DNA of 64,000 nt from an uncultured Flavobacterium sp. (GCF_946478785.1 NZ_CAMLDD010000021.1:1-64000), one strand, 5' to 3'. Shown: positions 6,676-16,798, counted from the first letter of the stretch. Program-made: numbers and translations. The notes: generated from the sequence alone by a model not told the origin.

Positions 6676-9108
6676 TTATTCTACTTTAATTTCAATCACT
6701 TTACCTGAAATTCCATTCCCTGTCGAAGCCTTCAACTTAATGTTTTCCTTCTTACCATTAGATTGAATAATGGCGATGCATTTACCATTAAATACTTTGT
6801 AGGATGAAGCTTTAAAAGAATCAAGATTGGCCTGATAACCATTGTCGAGTCCAACGAGTTTTCCGCCTCCGGTTACTTCAAAATCGATTTTATGATCGGC
6901 ATTCGGAACCAGATTTCCGTCTTTATCTGTAATAGAAATGGTTACGTAAACCAAATCGTAAGTATCGTTTTTTAGGGTTGTTTTATCCGCTTTCAAATCT
7001 ATTTTGGAAGCTTCTCCGGCGGTGTGAATTTCCTTTTCCAAAACTACTTTTCCATCTTTTCTGGAAATGGCTTTTATGGTTCCGGGTTCGAATTTTACGC
7101 GCCACGAAATGTGCAGATCATCATTTTGTTTGGCTTTTTTGCCTAATGATTTTCCGTTTAAGAACAATTCAACTTCATCAGCATTGTTGTAATACGCCCA
7201 AACATCGACTTCCTGATCTTTTTTCCAGTTCCAGTGCGGGAAAAGATGCAAAACGGGTTTGGTCGTCCATTCGCTTTGGTACATATAATAAACATCCTTA
7301 GGAAAGCCCGCCAAATCAACGATTCCGAAATATGAACTTCTTGCGGGATAAGGATACGGATCGGGTTCACCCAGATAATCGAAGCCTGTCCAGATGAAAG
7401 TTCCTGCCATAAAATCCTGTTTTTTAATGGTTTTCCAATTGGCTTCGTGCGTAGTTCCCCAATAAGATTGCACCTGATCGAAAGCCGTAACGGTCCAGTC
7501 TGGATTTCCGTCAAAAGGTGCGCCGTGTTTGGGTGGCCAGGCCTTAATTCCATCCGAAGGAAAATCATAATGTCCGCGGGTTTCGAGTGCCGAAACACTT
7601 TCGGAAGCCAATATTTTTTGTCCTTTGAAACGAACCGGAAAATCTTTGTAATCTTCGTGTTTGTAATTGAATCCCAACAAATCCAAAGCTCCCGACTGAT
7701 AAATGAAATTTTTCTCGATTACATTTTCGGTCAAAGCACTCGTAACAGGACGAGTCGTGTCTAGCGATTTTACGATTAGAGCCAGTTCTCTGGTAATCGC
7801 AATTCCGGTGCTGTCAAATTGTTCACGGATTTCGTTTCCGATGCTCCACATCATCACCGACGGATGGTTTCGGTCTCTTTTGATGAAATCTACCAAATCC
7901 TGTTTGTGCCACGCATCCCAGTCTTTATGGTAATCGTTGGTTACTTTTTTCTTTTTCCAGACATCGGTAAACTCATCCTGAACAATAAATCCCATTTCAT
8001 CACACAACTGCATCATCTCCAAAGAATGCGGATTGTGTGCCATTCGGATTGCGTTGGCTCCCATTTCTTTCATGATTTTCAGCTTTCTTCTGACCGCGTG
8101 AATGTTCTCCACAGCTCCTAAAGCGCCGTTGTCGTGATGCAGGCAAACGCCTAATATTTTGGTTGGTTTTCCATTTAATGAAAATCCTTTTTCGGCATCG
8201 AAATTAAAGAATCTAAATCCTAATGGTGTTTCGTAATTATCGACTGCTTTTGAATTTTCATAAATCGTAGTGACAATTTTGTATAGATTCGGATTCTCTG
8301 TATCCCACAATTTTGGTTGATTTACGTTTAAATTGTGAATCTTTTTTGCGTTGGTATTGGCACCGATTTTTTCTGTTGTTTTGGCATTCGCGACTTCTTT
8401 ATTATTCGCATCCAAAATAGAAGTGACCAATTGGAATTCTTTTTCGGAATTGGTTTTATTTTCGATGGTTACCTCCAAATGGACTGTTGCTTTTTCTGCC
8501 GAAACTTCCGAGGTCGTTACATAAGTTCCCCATTTAGCAACGTGCAGTTTTTCGCTCGCCACCAATCGTACGTTTCTATAAATTCCCGAACCTGTGTACC
8601 ATCTTGAATTGGGCTGTGCATCGTTATCGACTTTTACGGCGATTACGTTTTCCTTTCCAAAATTTAAATACTGTGACAATTCATAAGTAAATGAAATGTA
8701 TCCGTTCGGGCGCATTCCCAAGGAATGTCCGTTGATGAAGACTTCGCTGTTTTTGAAAACGCCGTCAAATTCTATTGAAACGTTTTTGTTCTTCCAATCT
8801 TCCGGAAGTGTAAATATTTTGCGGTACCAGCCTTTTCCAGCCGGCAAAAATGCCTGTGCTTGTTTGGTTTTACTGTCTTTATCGAAAGTGCCTTCAATAC
8901 TCCAGTCGTGTGGCAATTGTAAAGTTCTCCAGTCCGAAGTATTGAAATTGGATTCGATTGCCGTTGGATGATCTCCTAATTTGAAGTTCCAGTTTTGATT
9001 GAAGTCTTCAACGATTCTGGCATTTTTGCTTGATGCACAAGCAACTAAAAGCGATAATGCCAATACAATTGTTATTTTTTGTAAAACGGTTTTATTTTTT
9101 TTTACCAT
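6676..9108 (-). CDS. GH2 family glycosidase (beta-galactosidase-like lipoprotein)
   Basis: An 810-residue lipoprotein: the signal ends in LLVACASS. Domain order is an N-terminal galactose-binding-like sandwich (about 30-190), an immunoglobulin-like domain (about 195-298), a TIM barrel (about 300-600) and C-terminal beta domains. The acid/base Glu is E426 in WSIGNE and the nucleophile is probably E503 in ASES. GH2 enzymes of this shape are beta-galactosidases, beta-glucuronidases or alpha-L-arabinopyranosidases; the exact sugar is not readable. It is the last PUL gene, 45 bp before the antitoxin. Inferred role: trimming a terminal sugar from pectin side-chain oligosaccharides at the outer membrane or in the periplasm. 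Confidence 0.9.
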   Translation of the reverse strand: MVKKNKTVLQKITIVLALSLLVACASSKNARIVEDFNQNWNFKLGDHPTAIESNFNTSDWRTLQLPHDWSIEGTFDKDSKTKQAQAFLPAGKGWYRKIFTLPEDWKNKNVSIEFDGVFKNSEVFINGHSLGMRPNGYISFTYELSQYLNFGKENVIAVKVDNDAQPNSRWYTGSGIYRNVRLVASEKLHVAKWGTYVTTSEVSAEKATVHLEVTIENKTNSEKEFQLVTSILDANNKEVANAKTTEKIGANTNAKKIHNLNVNQPKLWDTENPNLYKIVTTIYENSKAVDNYETPLGFRFFNFDAEKGFSLNGKPTKILGVCLHHDNGALGAVENIHAVRRKLKIMKEMGANAIRMAHNPHSLEMMQLCDEMGFIVQDEFTDVWKKKKVTNDYHKDWDAWHKQDLVDFIKRDRNHPSVMMWSIGNEIREQFDSTGIAITRELALIVKSLDTTRPVTSALTENVIEKNFIYQSGALDLLGFNYKHEDYKDFPVRFKGQKILASESVSALETRGHYDFPSDGIKAWPPKHGAPFDGNPDWTVTAFDQVQSYWGTTHEANWKTIKKQDFMAGTFIWTGFDYLGEPDPYPYPARSSYFGIVDLAGFPKDVYYMYQSEWTTKPVLHLFPHWNWKKDQEVDVWAYYNNADEVELFLNGKSLGKKAKQNDDLHISWRVKFEPGTIKAISRKDGKVVLEKEIHTAGEASKIDLKADKTTLKNDTYDLVYVTISITDKDGNLVPNADHKIDFEVTGGGKLVGLDNGYQANLDSFKASSYKVFNGKCIAIIQSNGKKENIKLKASTGNGISGKVIEIKVE

Positions 9109-9132
9109 TGTAATTGTTTTTTAATTCTATTT

Positions 9133-9202
9133 GTCATTGCGAGGAACGAAGCAATCACATCACGAGAGCAACAACTGTGATTGCTTCGTTCCTCGCAATG
9201 AC
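9133..9202. repeat. Palindromic repeat, family A (27-bp perfect arms)
   Basis: Arms 9133-9159 and 9176-9202 are perfectly complementary over 27 bp with a 16-nt loop. Core arm sequence is ttgcgaggaacgaagcaatc. It fills the 95-bp gap between the two GH2 genes and could act as an attenuator or mRNA stabiliser. Confidence 0.85.
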
Positions 9203-9203
9203 G

Positions 9204-12200
9204 TTATTGAAACTCAAAAGAATCCAAAAGCAAACCTTTCATATCTTCTGATTCTATTGTGATTTTATAGGTTCCGGCATTGATGTAACCGCCCGAAGTC
9301 GTGTTTAATATCTTCCATTTTTCTGTTGCTGAAGGAAATTCAATCGTGTCGTTTCGCATCAGGATTCCGTAGGCATCTTCCATTTTGAATTTGACTTTCA
9401 AAGGCGTTTCGTTTCTATTCATAAATCGGAAACGCATTAGGTAAATTCCCGCAACTCCTGGTTTTACTTCGAACTGGATGCTGTTTTTTGTTTTTTGTGT
9501 AAATTCGATGTAATCCGCTTTTTTGAAATTGCCTTTTTCGATTCCGGTTCCGGTGGTTTTGGCGGTTTCTGCTTCCAAAAGCACAACGGGTCTTGAGTCG
9601 TCTTTTTCGCCCATATCATAGGTTGGAACGACTGCAATGGTGCTATTTTCAAAACTAACTATTTCTCCTTTTTTTACTTTTTTATGGAAAACTGAAAATT
9701 CAACTTTATCTGAATTTTTAGCCATTTCCGTCATTCTTTTGTAACCCGAAATAGAATCTTTTAATTGGTTAAACAGATAAATTTCCGAATCTTCTTTGGT
9801 TATAAATGATCCTGAAGATTTAGCTTTAGATGATGGTTGCAAATAATCGGCTCCATAAACTTCTGCAGGTAATTGCGTAAAAACAACTTCGGAATCTGAG
9901 TATTGTTTGGAATTAATATCTAACCACGAACCAATTTTAGTTTCTGAATTACCTGTAATATTCTGAATATTTCTTAGTGAAGCCAAAGCTCCTTTTACCG
10001 TTTTATCTTTGGTCGCTATGGCAATTGCTGAAATAATCGCCTGGCTTGCTTTTACATTCGGGAACGAGATAACTATTTTCCCGTTTTTGCTTTTTACAAC
10101 GAAAGTTTTCTTCAATGCCGAATCGTGTCCGACTTCACTCCAGATATCCAAATCTTTCAAAACTACATTATCATTGATGGCTACGTCAAACAAACGCCAG
10201 CCTTTGCAATCCAGTCCTCCACCAGTTCCGTACCAGGGTTCTGTGAAATACAATTCCACCAGATATTCTCCGTCGGGAGCTGGGAATTCGTAACGTAATT
10301 TGTCGATTCCGTATCTTAAACTCTGAAACAATTTCCAATCTTTTGTTCCCGAAATTGGATCGAAAGTGCTTCGTTGGCTGGCATAAAAATCAGGCAATTG
10401 CTCGAAATTATCTGTCCACGATAATGAACCCCAGTTGTTTTCTCCACTTTTATGAACGTCCGCCTGCCACAAATTTCCGAGAGAATCCGTGATTTCGCTA
10501 CCGCCACTATTGACTCTGTAAATGTAATTGTAATTTTTTTGAGGCTGTAAAAGTGTTTCTTTTTTAGTTTCTAATTTGTTGAAAGTAGGCGCTTTTGGCA
10601 AACTGTTTAATACTATGTAATCTTTGGCAACGGCTTTTCCGTTTACATAACCCACGGCATACAAAACATTGTATTGAACATTGACATTATTCCATTGAAA
10701 ATGCTGTCCCAATCCAGGATTTTTTAGTTTTCCAAGGGATGTTTTATTAATATCATTGAACAATTCTACCTCATCGCAATTCGAATACACATCGATTCCG
10801 TTTTTGATTCCCGGAGCATCCCAACGGTTCGGCCAGGTGTGCGAAACGATGTACACCATTGGATTGGTTTTGTTCGAAACGTAATTGGCGCGGTACATAT
10901 AATACGCATCCAAAGGTTCGCCCCAAATACTGAAAAGCCCTTTGTAATTTACGGGTCCAACTTTGTCAATATCCCTGAATCCTTCGCCGTTTTGAACTCG
11001 TCCCGGATTTTCGTGCGAGGCAAAAAGCCAATTGAATTGTCCTGCAATTTTATCTTTTACTGATTCGGCTTCACGGACTTTGATTTCCATTAATTGAGAG
11101 AAACGATTTTCGCTCAAAGTTCCTTTTTGGTCGAAATCGCCTTCTGTGTGCAGATCGTGTGAACGCCAGGCTCCGTATTCCCCATTTAGCAATTGCGTGC
11201 TCATTTCGACATCGTAATTAAACGGATCACCACCATAGGTTCCGGACCAGTTTTGCACGACATTCCAGTCGGTTCCTTCGCCTCCGTTGCAAGTCGTAAC
11301 GATGCGTTGCGAAGCCGACATTGGATCCATTTCGCGAATGATTTGGGTGCATTCTTCGGCAAATTCTTTTGGAATCGTGCTTTCGTTTTGCAAGCCCCAC
11401 ATTACGACTGATGCATTATTTCGGCGTTCTTTGATCCATTCGCGTAATAAGGTTTTGAAATTCTCTTTGAATTCGGGTGTGTCGTACCAAATATGTGCCG
11501 AAAACTGACTCCAAAACAGGATTCCGTTTTCGTCCAGTTCTTCCTGATATTTTAAATTGTGAGGCTGATGCGCTTCGCGAAAAGCATTGAATCCTCCTGC
11601 TTTAATTTGTTCAATTCTCGAATGAATTTGCTCGTCTGAAAATGAATGACTGTTTCCGATTAAGTGTTCGTATTCACAGGTTCCGTTAATGAACAAAGGT
11701 TCATCGTTGATGTAAAAACGATTGTCTTTTCCGTCACGACTTACCGGCCAGCTTACCCAACGGATTCCGTAAGGTGTTTTTAGTTCGTCAATCTTCTTTC
11801 CGTTTTCCCAAATTGTGGTGACTAATTCATATAAATACGGATTGGCTGGCGACCATAATTTTGGATTTGAAAACTCTGGAAGCGTTTGTGCTATTTGTTT
11901 TGTTTCTCCTGAAGTGTTTTTGATATCACTTTTTACGCTAACGACTTTCTTTCCGTTTTTATCAAAAATCGTGTTTTCAATCGTTACGTTTCGGTTGGAA
12001 GTCCCGTAGTTTTTGACTTCGGTAGTGATATTAAGGATTGCCTTTTCTTTGGTAGTTGTTTTGTCATTCCAAATGTGAACACCGAAAGGTTCTATTCGAA
12101 CTTCATCGGTTACAACTAAGGTTACGGGTCTGAAAATACCCATGGGTTGTGACCCCTCAGAGAATCCCCACTCTCCGGAACAGCCGCCACAAACCCAAGG

Positions 12201-12701
12201 CAAATCGGCAATCAAGGATGGATGCGAAGCTTTGACCATCACATTATTTTCTTTTTCGAAAGAAACGGCTTTTGTAATATCAACTGTAAAAGTGGTTCTA
12301 CCTCCTTTGTGTTCACCTACTTTTTTACCGTTTACCCAAACCGTGGCATAAGAACTTACGCCTTCAAAAAAGAGAAAAAGTCTTTTTGAAGTGTCTTTTT
12401 TGTCCAGTTTTAATGTTTTGTGATACCAGGCAGTTCCGTGTAAATTACCGTGTTTGGTTCTTCGGAATCCGTAATACTGATCCCAGTTGTGGGGTACGTT
12501 TACTTTTTGCCATTGGGAATCTACTTTTGGATTTTGCACAAATATTTCTTCCTGTTCCGGAAGTTTATCCAATACAATGGTTTCCCAAGAGGAATTCAGC
12601 GAAACTTCTTTACGAAACTTCGCCGGTTCCTTTTTGCTTTGACTCCATATGAAGCAAGCACCTACAAAAAAACAAAAAATAAAAAAAACTATTTTCTTCA
12701 T
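9204..12701 (-). CDS. Large GH2 glycosidase with malectin and C-terminal CBM-like domains
   Basis: An 1165-residue secreted enzyme (signal peptide about 1-20). The N-terminal sandwich, Ig-like domain and TIM barrel of GH2 run to about residue 610. The acid/base is E440 in WGLQNE and the likely nucleophile is E508 in NGEYG. Residues about 727-900 form a malectin-like carbohydrate-binding domain (YRVNSGG ... YTEPWYGTGGG-type features near 730 and 818-829). The last 125 residues (LLEAETAKTTG to LLLDSFEF) look like a CBM6/35-type sandwich. This is longer than the usual 800-1000 residues of GH2 because of the appended binding modules. Sugar specificity unknown; in this locus a galactosidase or glucuronidase acting on pectin side chains is likely. 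Confidence 0.9.
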   Translation of the reverse strand: MKKIVFFIFCFFVGACFIWSQSKKEPAKFRKEVSLNSSWETIVLDKLPEQEEIFVQNPKVDSQWQKVNVPHNWDQYYGFRRTKHGNLHGTAWYHKTLKLDKKDTSKRLFLFFEGVSSYATVWVNGKKVGEHKGGRTTFTVDITKAVSFEKENNVMVKASHPSLIADLPWVCGGCSGEWGFSEGSQPMGIFRPVTLVVTDEVRIEPFGVHIWNDKTTTKEKAILNITTEVKNYGTSNRNVTIENTIFDKNGKKVVSVKSDIKNTSGETKQIAQTLPEFSNPKLWSPANPYLYELVTTIWENGKKIDELKTPYGIRWVSWPVSRDGKDNRFYINDEPLFINGTCEYEHLIGNSHSFSDEQIHSRIEQIKAGGFNAFREAHQPHNLKYQEELDENGILFWSQFSAHIWYDTPEFKENFKTLLREWIKERRNNASVVMWGLQNESTIPKEFAEECTQIIREMDPMSASQRIVTTCNGGEGTDWNVVQNWSGTYGGDPFNYDVEMSTQLLNGEYGAWRSHDLHTEGDFDQKGTLSENRFSQLMEIKVREAESVKDKIAGQFNWLFASHENPGRVQNGEGFRDIDKVGPVNYKGLFSIWGEPLDAYYMYRANYVSNKTNPMVYIVSHTWPNRWDAPGIKNGIDVYSNCDEVELFNDINKTSLGKLKNPGLGQHFQWNNVNVQYNVLYAVGYVNGKAVAKDYIVLNSLPKAPTFNKLETKKETLLQPQKNYNYIYRVNSGGSEITDSLGNLWQADVHKSGENNWGSLSWTDNFEQLPDFYASQRSTFDPISGTKDWKLFQSLRYGIDKLRYEFPAPDGEYLVELYFTEPWYGTGGGLDCKGWRLFDVAINDNVVLKDLDIWSEVGHDSALKKTFVVKSKNGKIVISFPNVKASQAIISAIAIATKDKTVKGALASLRNIQNITGNSETKIGSWLDINSKQYSDSEVVFTQLPAEVYGADYLQPSSKAKSSGSFITKEDSEIYLFNQLKDSISGYKRMTEMAKNSDKVEFSVFHKKVKKGEIVSFENSTIAVVPTYDMGEKDDSRPVVLLEAETAKTTGTGIEKGNFKKADYIEFTQKTKNSIQFEVKPGVAGIYLMRFRFMNRNETPLKVKFKMEDAYGILMRNDTIEFPSATEKWKILNTTSGGYINAGTYKITIESEDMKGLLLDSFEFQ

Positions 12702-12713
12702 ATCTTTTTTTTA

Positions 12714-12742
12714 ACCATATAAGTCATATAAGGTTATTTAAG
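12714..12742. repeat. ATATAAGT repeat, family H
   Basis: Contains catataagtcatataaggt just upstream of the large GH2 start. The same motif occurs at 22643-22712 and 52287-52362, in all three cases directly upstream of a start codon. Confidence 0.5.
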
Positions 12743-12764
12743 TATTGTTGCGTTTATTTTAATT

Positions 12765-12797
12765 AGACCTGACAGGTTTTGAAAACCTGTCAGGTCT
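12765..12797. repeat. 33-bp hairpin, family E, copy 1
   Basis: Near-perfect palindrome with arms agacctgacaggtttt and aaaacctgtcaggtct. Compared with the copy at 32438 one G-C pair has become A-T on both arms. Confidence 0.75.
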
Positions 12798-12816
12798 GAC
12801 TTATCCTTACACTGTT

Positions 12817-12920
12817 GCGTGAGGGATGGCAGTGGAGCTCTTTTTTGAGAGGCGTTTTTCAGCCTCTCAAAAAAAGCGGGAACGTACAGCCCGACCCGTA
12901 GTTTTTACGGAGGGTCACGC
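12817..12920 (+). repeat. Structured repeat, family F, copy 2
   Basis: Outer helix GCGTGA (12817) with TCACGC (12915). Inner helix GGG (12823-12825) with CCC in AGCCCGACCC. First hairpin arms ttttttgagaggc and gcctctcaaaaaa. A second small hairpin lies between ACCCGTA and TACGGAGGGT. It sits just past the stop codon of the GH67-like gene, in the 229-bp gap before the large GH2 gene. Confidence 0.7.
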
Positions 12921-12930
12921 CCACATTATC

Positions 12931-15663
12931 TTAATAGAACAACCAGTCTACCGCACCTTTTTCGCCTTCGTCGATGTAGCCAACATCACGGGTCGTAATG
13001 GTTTGACTGGCGTCGATGAAGCCCAAAATCAAGACTCTTCCTTTACCCAAATCGAGTTTGTTTTCACCCGGTTGGAAGGTGTAGGTGTGAATGTTGATTC
13101 GTGGCAATTCTTTCAAATTCATTGCACTTGCCAGGATTACTTCGGCCTGACCGTGGGCATTTCCGGCTGCATCTGTCTCCAGACTTGGCGGGAATAAAAA
13201 TCTTTTCTGGTCGGAATTGAAATAACCCACCACCAGTTTTACGGCTTTGGTGTTTTTGAATTTCAGGTGTGTTCCGTTTTCGTTTTGTGACGTTTCATCG
13301 AAAGTGATTCCTTTTAGATTTTGCAGTTCAGGAGCTACTTTTGTCAGTTCTGAAATTGGCGTTCCGTATACTTTTGTTCCGTTTTTTACTGCGTAAATTC
13401 CTTTACTATCGCTCAATAAAGTTACTTCTGCAGTTTTCCAAGGCTTGGCTTCTTTGGTTACAATTTTACCGTCTTTTGACGATTTCAAAAGTTCTAAGTT
13501 TCGTTTGAAGTTTGCCAATTCACGTTCGTAATGTGGCAATAATTCGGCCCAGGTTTTGTTGTTTCCGTCGTCTCCGCCAATTGGAATTCGGCGTTGTGCG
13601 GTCTGCATACTGTTGGCGTACAAATAATGGTCTTTGGTTAGATTTACCAATAATTCGTAGTGTTTGATGCTCTCTTCAAGATGCGGAAGTGCTTTATCTA
13701 AATCAGCAATTTCATTAGAATAGCTGTAACGCAAAACCAAAATCGCAGCTTTCACTTTCTCCGAAAAGAAATCGGCAAAGGCTTTGTAAGCGTGCACATC
13801 GTTTTTAAGACGCAGGAATTCCTCCTTGTCTTTGGTTACTTTTGACTCGGCTTTGTCGATGGCTTCAACGGCTAATTTTCCGTGTTGCGTGATTTCCACG
13901 ATGATTTGCGTTGGCAATTCGCCAACGTGCGGTTCTTTATTCCACTCTTTTTTAGCATACTCCAAAAGCAACTCACCCACTGGTCCGCAAGATTCGTGGA
14001 AGCCAGGATAAACGCGCCATTTGGCTGGATTTACTAATTGACTTTCAAACATTCCTAACAATAAGGTTTGGCGATTTCCTTCGGTGATTCCGAAACGTCT
14101 TAAAGTTTTTGGGGCGATTTCTCCCGACTCATCGTAGGCTTTTTGGATATTATTTGCTGCTTCTACATCAGTTCCGTATTTAGCTGCTAAATCTTCACTC
14201 CAATATTTAATTTCTTCGTTTCTGTCTCTTTTACTATTCCATGCATACCTCGCCCAGGCTTTGTACCAAATCCAGTCGCGATCCATTTCGAGTAATCTTT
14301 CGCCAGTTTTTGTTTTATCAGCCGTATAAGGCCAGTCCCAGTAGGAAGCCTGCGGATACAAATGAAGTGCATTAGCTCCGTGTACGGTGTGCATTGCCTG
14401 AACGGTTTTTTGGATAAAATCAGGAGATCCGTAACGGAAAGGCTCCAGATTTGCCAAAATATGTACGTTTGAAATGTGAACGGAATTCAGTGAACTCAAC
14501 TTTTTGTGGATTTCTCCCCATGGTCCGCGTGGCGTGTAGGTTGTCAGTGATTCGCCATTGTATTTGTGCATCGTGTATAAATTTTTATACAATGGGAGCG
14601 ATTTTTCCATTACCAAAGGTGCATCGGTATCGTGCGCACGCAGAATAATCGGCGGTTCATCCGTTTTTCCTAAAGCTTTCAGTCCGTCCTGAACTCCCGG
14701 AATAATCGTTTTAGTAAACCATTTTACGTCGTCATCGATGGTGTTGATAGCTTCTCCCAAACAAACCAACAATCCTACGTTTGGATATTTTTCGATAAAA
14801 GCGGTGATTGATTTTTTGGTATAATCAGCGATTTCAGGTGTAATCGGGCGTGAACGATCTTGTGTTTTGATGTTGTAATGCTCCGCAAAAGGTTTGGAAA
14901 CAATGATATTATAGAACATCTGAATTACCCAGATTCCTCTTTTGTTCGCTTCTACGGTCAGGTAGTTATAAATTTCTTCGTTCTTTTTGAAATCTTCTTC
15001 GCTTACTTCCAAAGCAAACGGATAATCTTTTAGTTTTACCAACGAAGCAAACGGATGTCCGTTCCATAAATACAGGGAATTTAGTCGGTTTTCGACCATC
15101 ATATCCAGGTATTTTGTCCACAATTTTTTATCGTAAAACCAAGGGAAAGATTCGGGCGTGTATGGATATTCGTAAACATCACGACCCGGAAGATATACCG
15201 GTTTTTGTACTCCGATACAAGTTCCTCTCAAGACCATTTCGGGGCTGTCCTCGATATTGATTTCAGATGGAATTTCACCTAAAGTTTTGATTCGGTCTGC
15301 CAGTTCCAAAGCGCCGTACAATGCTCCGGTGGCATCGGTTCCTTCAACGAAAATGGTGTTTTTTTGCGTACGGATTTGAAAACCTTCTTTCTTTGTTAAT
15401 TTACTGTCTTCGATTTTAGCGTTTTTGGCATTTTGTTTCCAAAAATCCGTTCCTTTTTCACCAATAACGATTACCTTATCTTTTGATTTTTTAGGTGTTT
15501 TGTCTGCAAAAGTTACTTTCATTCCTTTGGCAGTTGCGGTTTCTGATAGTTTTTCGGCTCCATATTGCGCTCTTGGTGCTTTGGCATCACGAACGATGGT
15601 GATGTTTTGCGCTGATGCAAAAGTGGTATATAATCCTAAAAAAAGTAAGCTTAAGTATTTCAT
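12931..15663 (-). CDS. Secreted GH67-like (alpha-glucuronidase-like) TIM-barrel protein
   Basis: About 910 residues from the ATG at 15663 (a start four codons earlier is possible); signal peptide MKYLSLLFLGLYTTFASAQ. Residues about 20-140 resemble the GH67 N-terminal / GH20b-like sandwich. A TIM barrel follows at about 150-480 with carboxylates at E304 (LGEAINTID) and E407 (NLEPFRYGS) as candidate catalytic residues. The C-terminal part is helical (about 490-740) and then beta-rich. I cannot assign a CAZy family with certainty. In a pectin locus a uronic-acid-releasing exo-enzyme, for example an alpha-galacturonidase or alpha-glucuronidase, is the likely role (inference). It follows the sugar isomerase-like gene by 140 bp. 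Confidence 0.8.
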   Translation of the reverse strand: MKYLSLLFLGLYTTFASAQNITIVRDAKAPRAQYGAEKLSETATAKGMKVTFADKTPKKSKDKVIVIGEKGTDFWKQNAKNAKIEDSKLTKKEGFQIRTQKNTIFVEGTDATGALYGALELADRIKTLGEIPSEINIEDSPEMVLRGTCIGVQKPVYLPGRDVYEYPYTPESFPWFYDKKLWTKYLDMMVENRLNSLYLWNGHPFASLVKLKDYPFALEVSEEDFKKNEEIYNYLTVEANKRGIWVIQMFYNIIVSKPFAEHYNIKTQDRSRPITPEIADYTKKSITAFIEKYPNVGLLVCLGEAINTIDDDVKWFTKTIIPGVQDGLKALGKTDEPPIILRAHDTDAPLVMEKSLPLYKNLYTMHKYNGESLTTYTPRGPWGEIHKKLSSLNSVHISNVHILANLEPFRYGSPDFIQKTVQAMHTVHGANALHLYPQASYWDWPYTADKTKTGERLLEMDRDWIWYKAWARYAWNSKRDRNEEIKYWSEDLAAKYGTDVEAANNIQKAYDESGEIAPKTLRRFGITEGNRQTLLLGMFESQLVNPAKWRVYPGFHESCGPVGELLLEYAKKEWNKEPHVGELPTQIIVEITQHGKLAVEAIDKAESKVTKDKEEFLRLKNDVHAYKAFADFFSEKVKAAILVLRYSYSNEIADLDKALPHLEESIKHYELLVNLTKDHYLYANSMQTAQRRIPIGGDDGNNKTWAELLPHYERELANFKRNLELLKSSKDGKIVTKEAKPWKTAEVTLLSDSKGIYAVKNGTKVYGTPISELTKVAPELQNLKGITFDETSQNENGTHLKFKNTKAVKLVVGYFNSDQKRFLFPPSLETDAAGNAHGQAEVILASAMNLKELPRINIHTYTFQPGENKLDLGKGRVLILGFIDASQTITTRDVGYIDEGEKGAVDWLFY

Positions 15664-15803
15664 TTTGAATGGCATTGGGCTGTCGGCGATGGGCTTTCAG
15701 CTAAATTACACAGATATATTTTTATTCGATTTCGATGGCTTTTCGGCTTTGCAATAATTAACTGGATTTATTCAATTTTTGCTCAAAGCCCAAAGCTCAT
15801 GGC

Positions 15804-16697
15804 TCATTGCCCTTGAAAAATTTTCTTCAGGTAAGCAACGTTTGCTCCGTAATTGGCAACTACATTATGCACTTGCGTTACATCTCTGGAACGTTCTACA
15901 ATCAACCAGCCTTTCCAGTTCAGATCGTCCAGCGTTTTTTTGATTTTTGGCATATCGACATTTTTATCGTTTTCCAACCAGACGCGGTCTGTTGTGGAAG
16001 CATGAATTTGTGCTAAATGTTTTTTGCCTAAAATTTTTAATTCGTTGGCGATGTCTCTTCCGTTATCTACGGCATTCGCAAAATTGAAAGAACTTTTAAC
16101 GTGCTTGCAGCCAATTTCTTCTAATAATTTTTTCTCTTCGGTAGCATTTAATGAAGTTTCGATGGCTATTACTCCGCCAATTTTACCGACTTGTTTGCCT
16201 GCCCATTTTAGCCTTTCGATAATAATCGGACGTAATTCAGGATTTTTATTCAAATCGCTTTCCGTTCCCAATGGAAGATAAGCCACTTTTACTTTCATGT
16301 TTTTCATTGTTGCCACACAATCGTTAATCATCAGGGTGATTGAATCTCTTTTGGCAAATGATTGTGCGTAAAATCCGGACATCGCGATCGAGCTGATTCC
16401 AACACCTGTTTCTTTGGACTTATCCAAAAACTTTTGTCTTTCAACCGGATCGCCTAATTTACTGTCGAATGTTGGTCTTTTTCCTAAACCACCCATATCG
16501 AGTTCGATTCCGTCTGCTTTTATTTCTGCAGCACGTCCAAAAGCCCCTAGTTTTTGTCTTTTTAAAATCATCCAGTCGCAAACGGCTATTTTGTATTTTT
16601 GTTTTTTGTTTGATTGTGCCGAAACTGTATTGAATGTTCCTGATAAGATAACAACCAATGCAATAAACAGGCTTTTTTTAAAATTAGTTAACTTCAT
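15804..16697 (-). CDS. Exported sugar isomerase/epimerase-like TIM-barrel protein
   Basis: About 297 residues from the ATG at 16697; a longer ORF to 16748 lacks a proper signal start. A Sec signal (FIALVVILSGTFNTVSAQ) is unusual for a xylose isomerase-like TIM barrel, most of which are cytosolic. Possible metal ligands are E180 (AIETS), H232 (AQIHAS) and E268 (IVERSRD); N205 (SSFNFAN) takes the place where an Asp is common. In Bacteroidota such exported proteins occur with sugar-oxidation and lyase pathways. It could process a keto- or unsaturated sugar released by the neighbouring enzymes, but the reaction is not known. It lies between a BNR propeller gene and the GH67-like gene. Confidence 0.82.
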   Translation of the reverse strand: MKLTNFKKSLFIALVVILSGTFNTVSAQSNKKQKYKIAVCDWMILKRQKLGAFGRAAEIKADGIELDMGGLGKRPTFDSKLGDPVERQKFLDKSKETGVGISSIAMSGFYAQSFAKRDSITLMINDCVATMKNMKVKVAYLPLGTESDLNKNPELRPIIIERLKWAGKQVGKIGGVIAIETSLNATEEKKLLEEIGCKHVKSSFNFANAVDNGRDIANELKILGKKHLAQIHASTTDRVWLENDKNVDMPKIKKTLDDLNWKGWLIVERSRDVTQVHNVVANYGANVAYLKKIFQGQ

Positions 16698-16740
16698 AAT
16701 TATTATTTTTATTAATCGAGTAAAAAATATTCTGCTAAAC

Positions 16741-16798
16741 CTGCCCAATCTGCGAGAATGACTTTTCCCACAGATTTAGCAGATTATGTAGATTATAA
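16741..16798. repeat. CAGATT repeat, family C
   Basis: Contains aatctgcgag, then cacagatttagcagatta. It is the same family as the copies at 20879, 33463, 35247 and 54418. It fills the gap between the BNR propeller gene and the isomerase-like gene. Confidence 0.5.

Noticed and set aside
7158..7598. 146-residue minus-strand ORF inside the GH2 gene
   Set aside because: Out-of-frame shadow of a GH2 gene with intact catalytic motifs.
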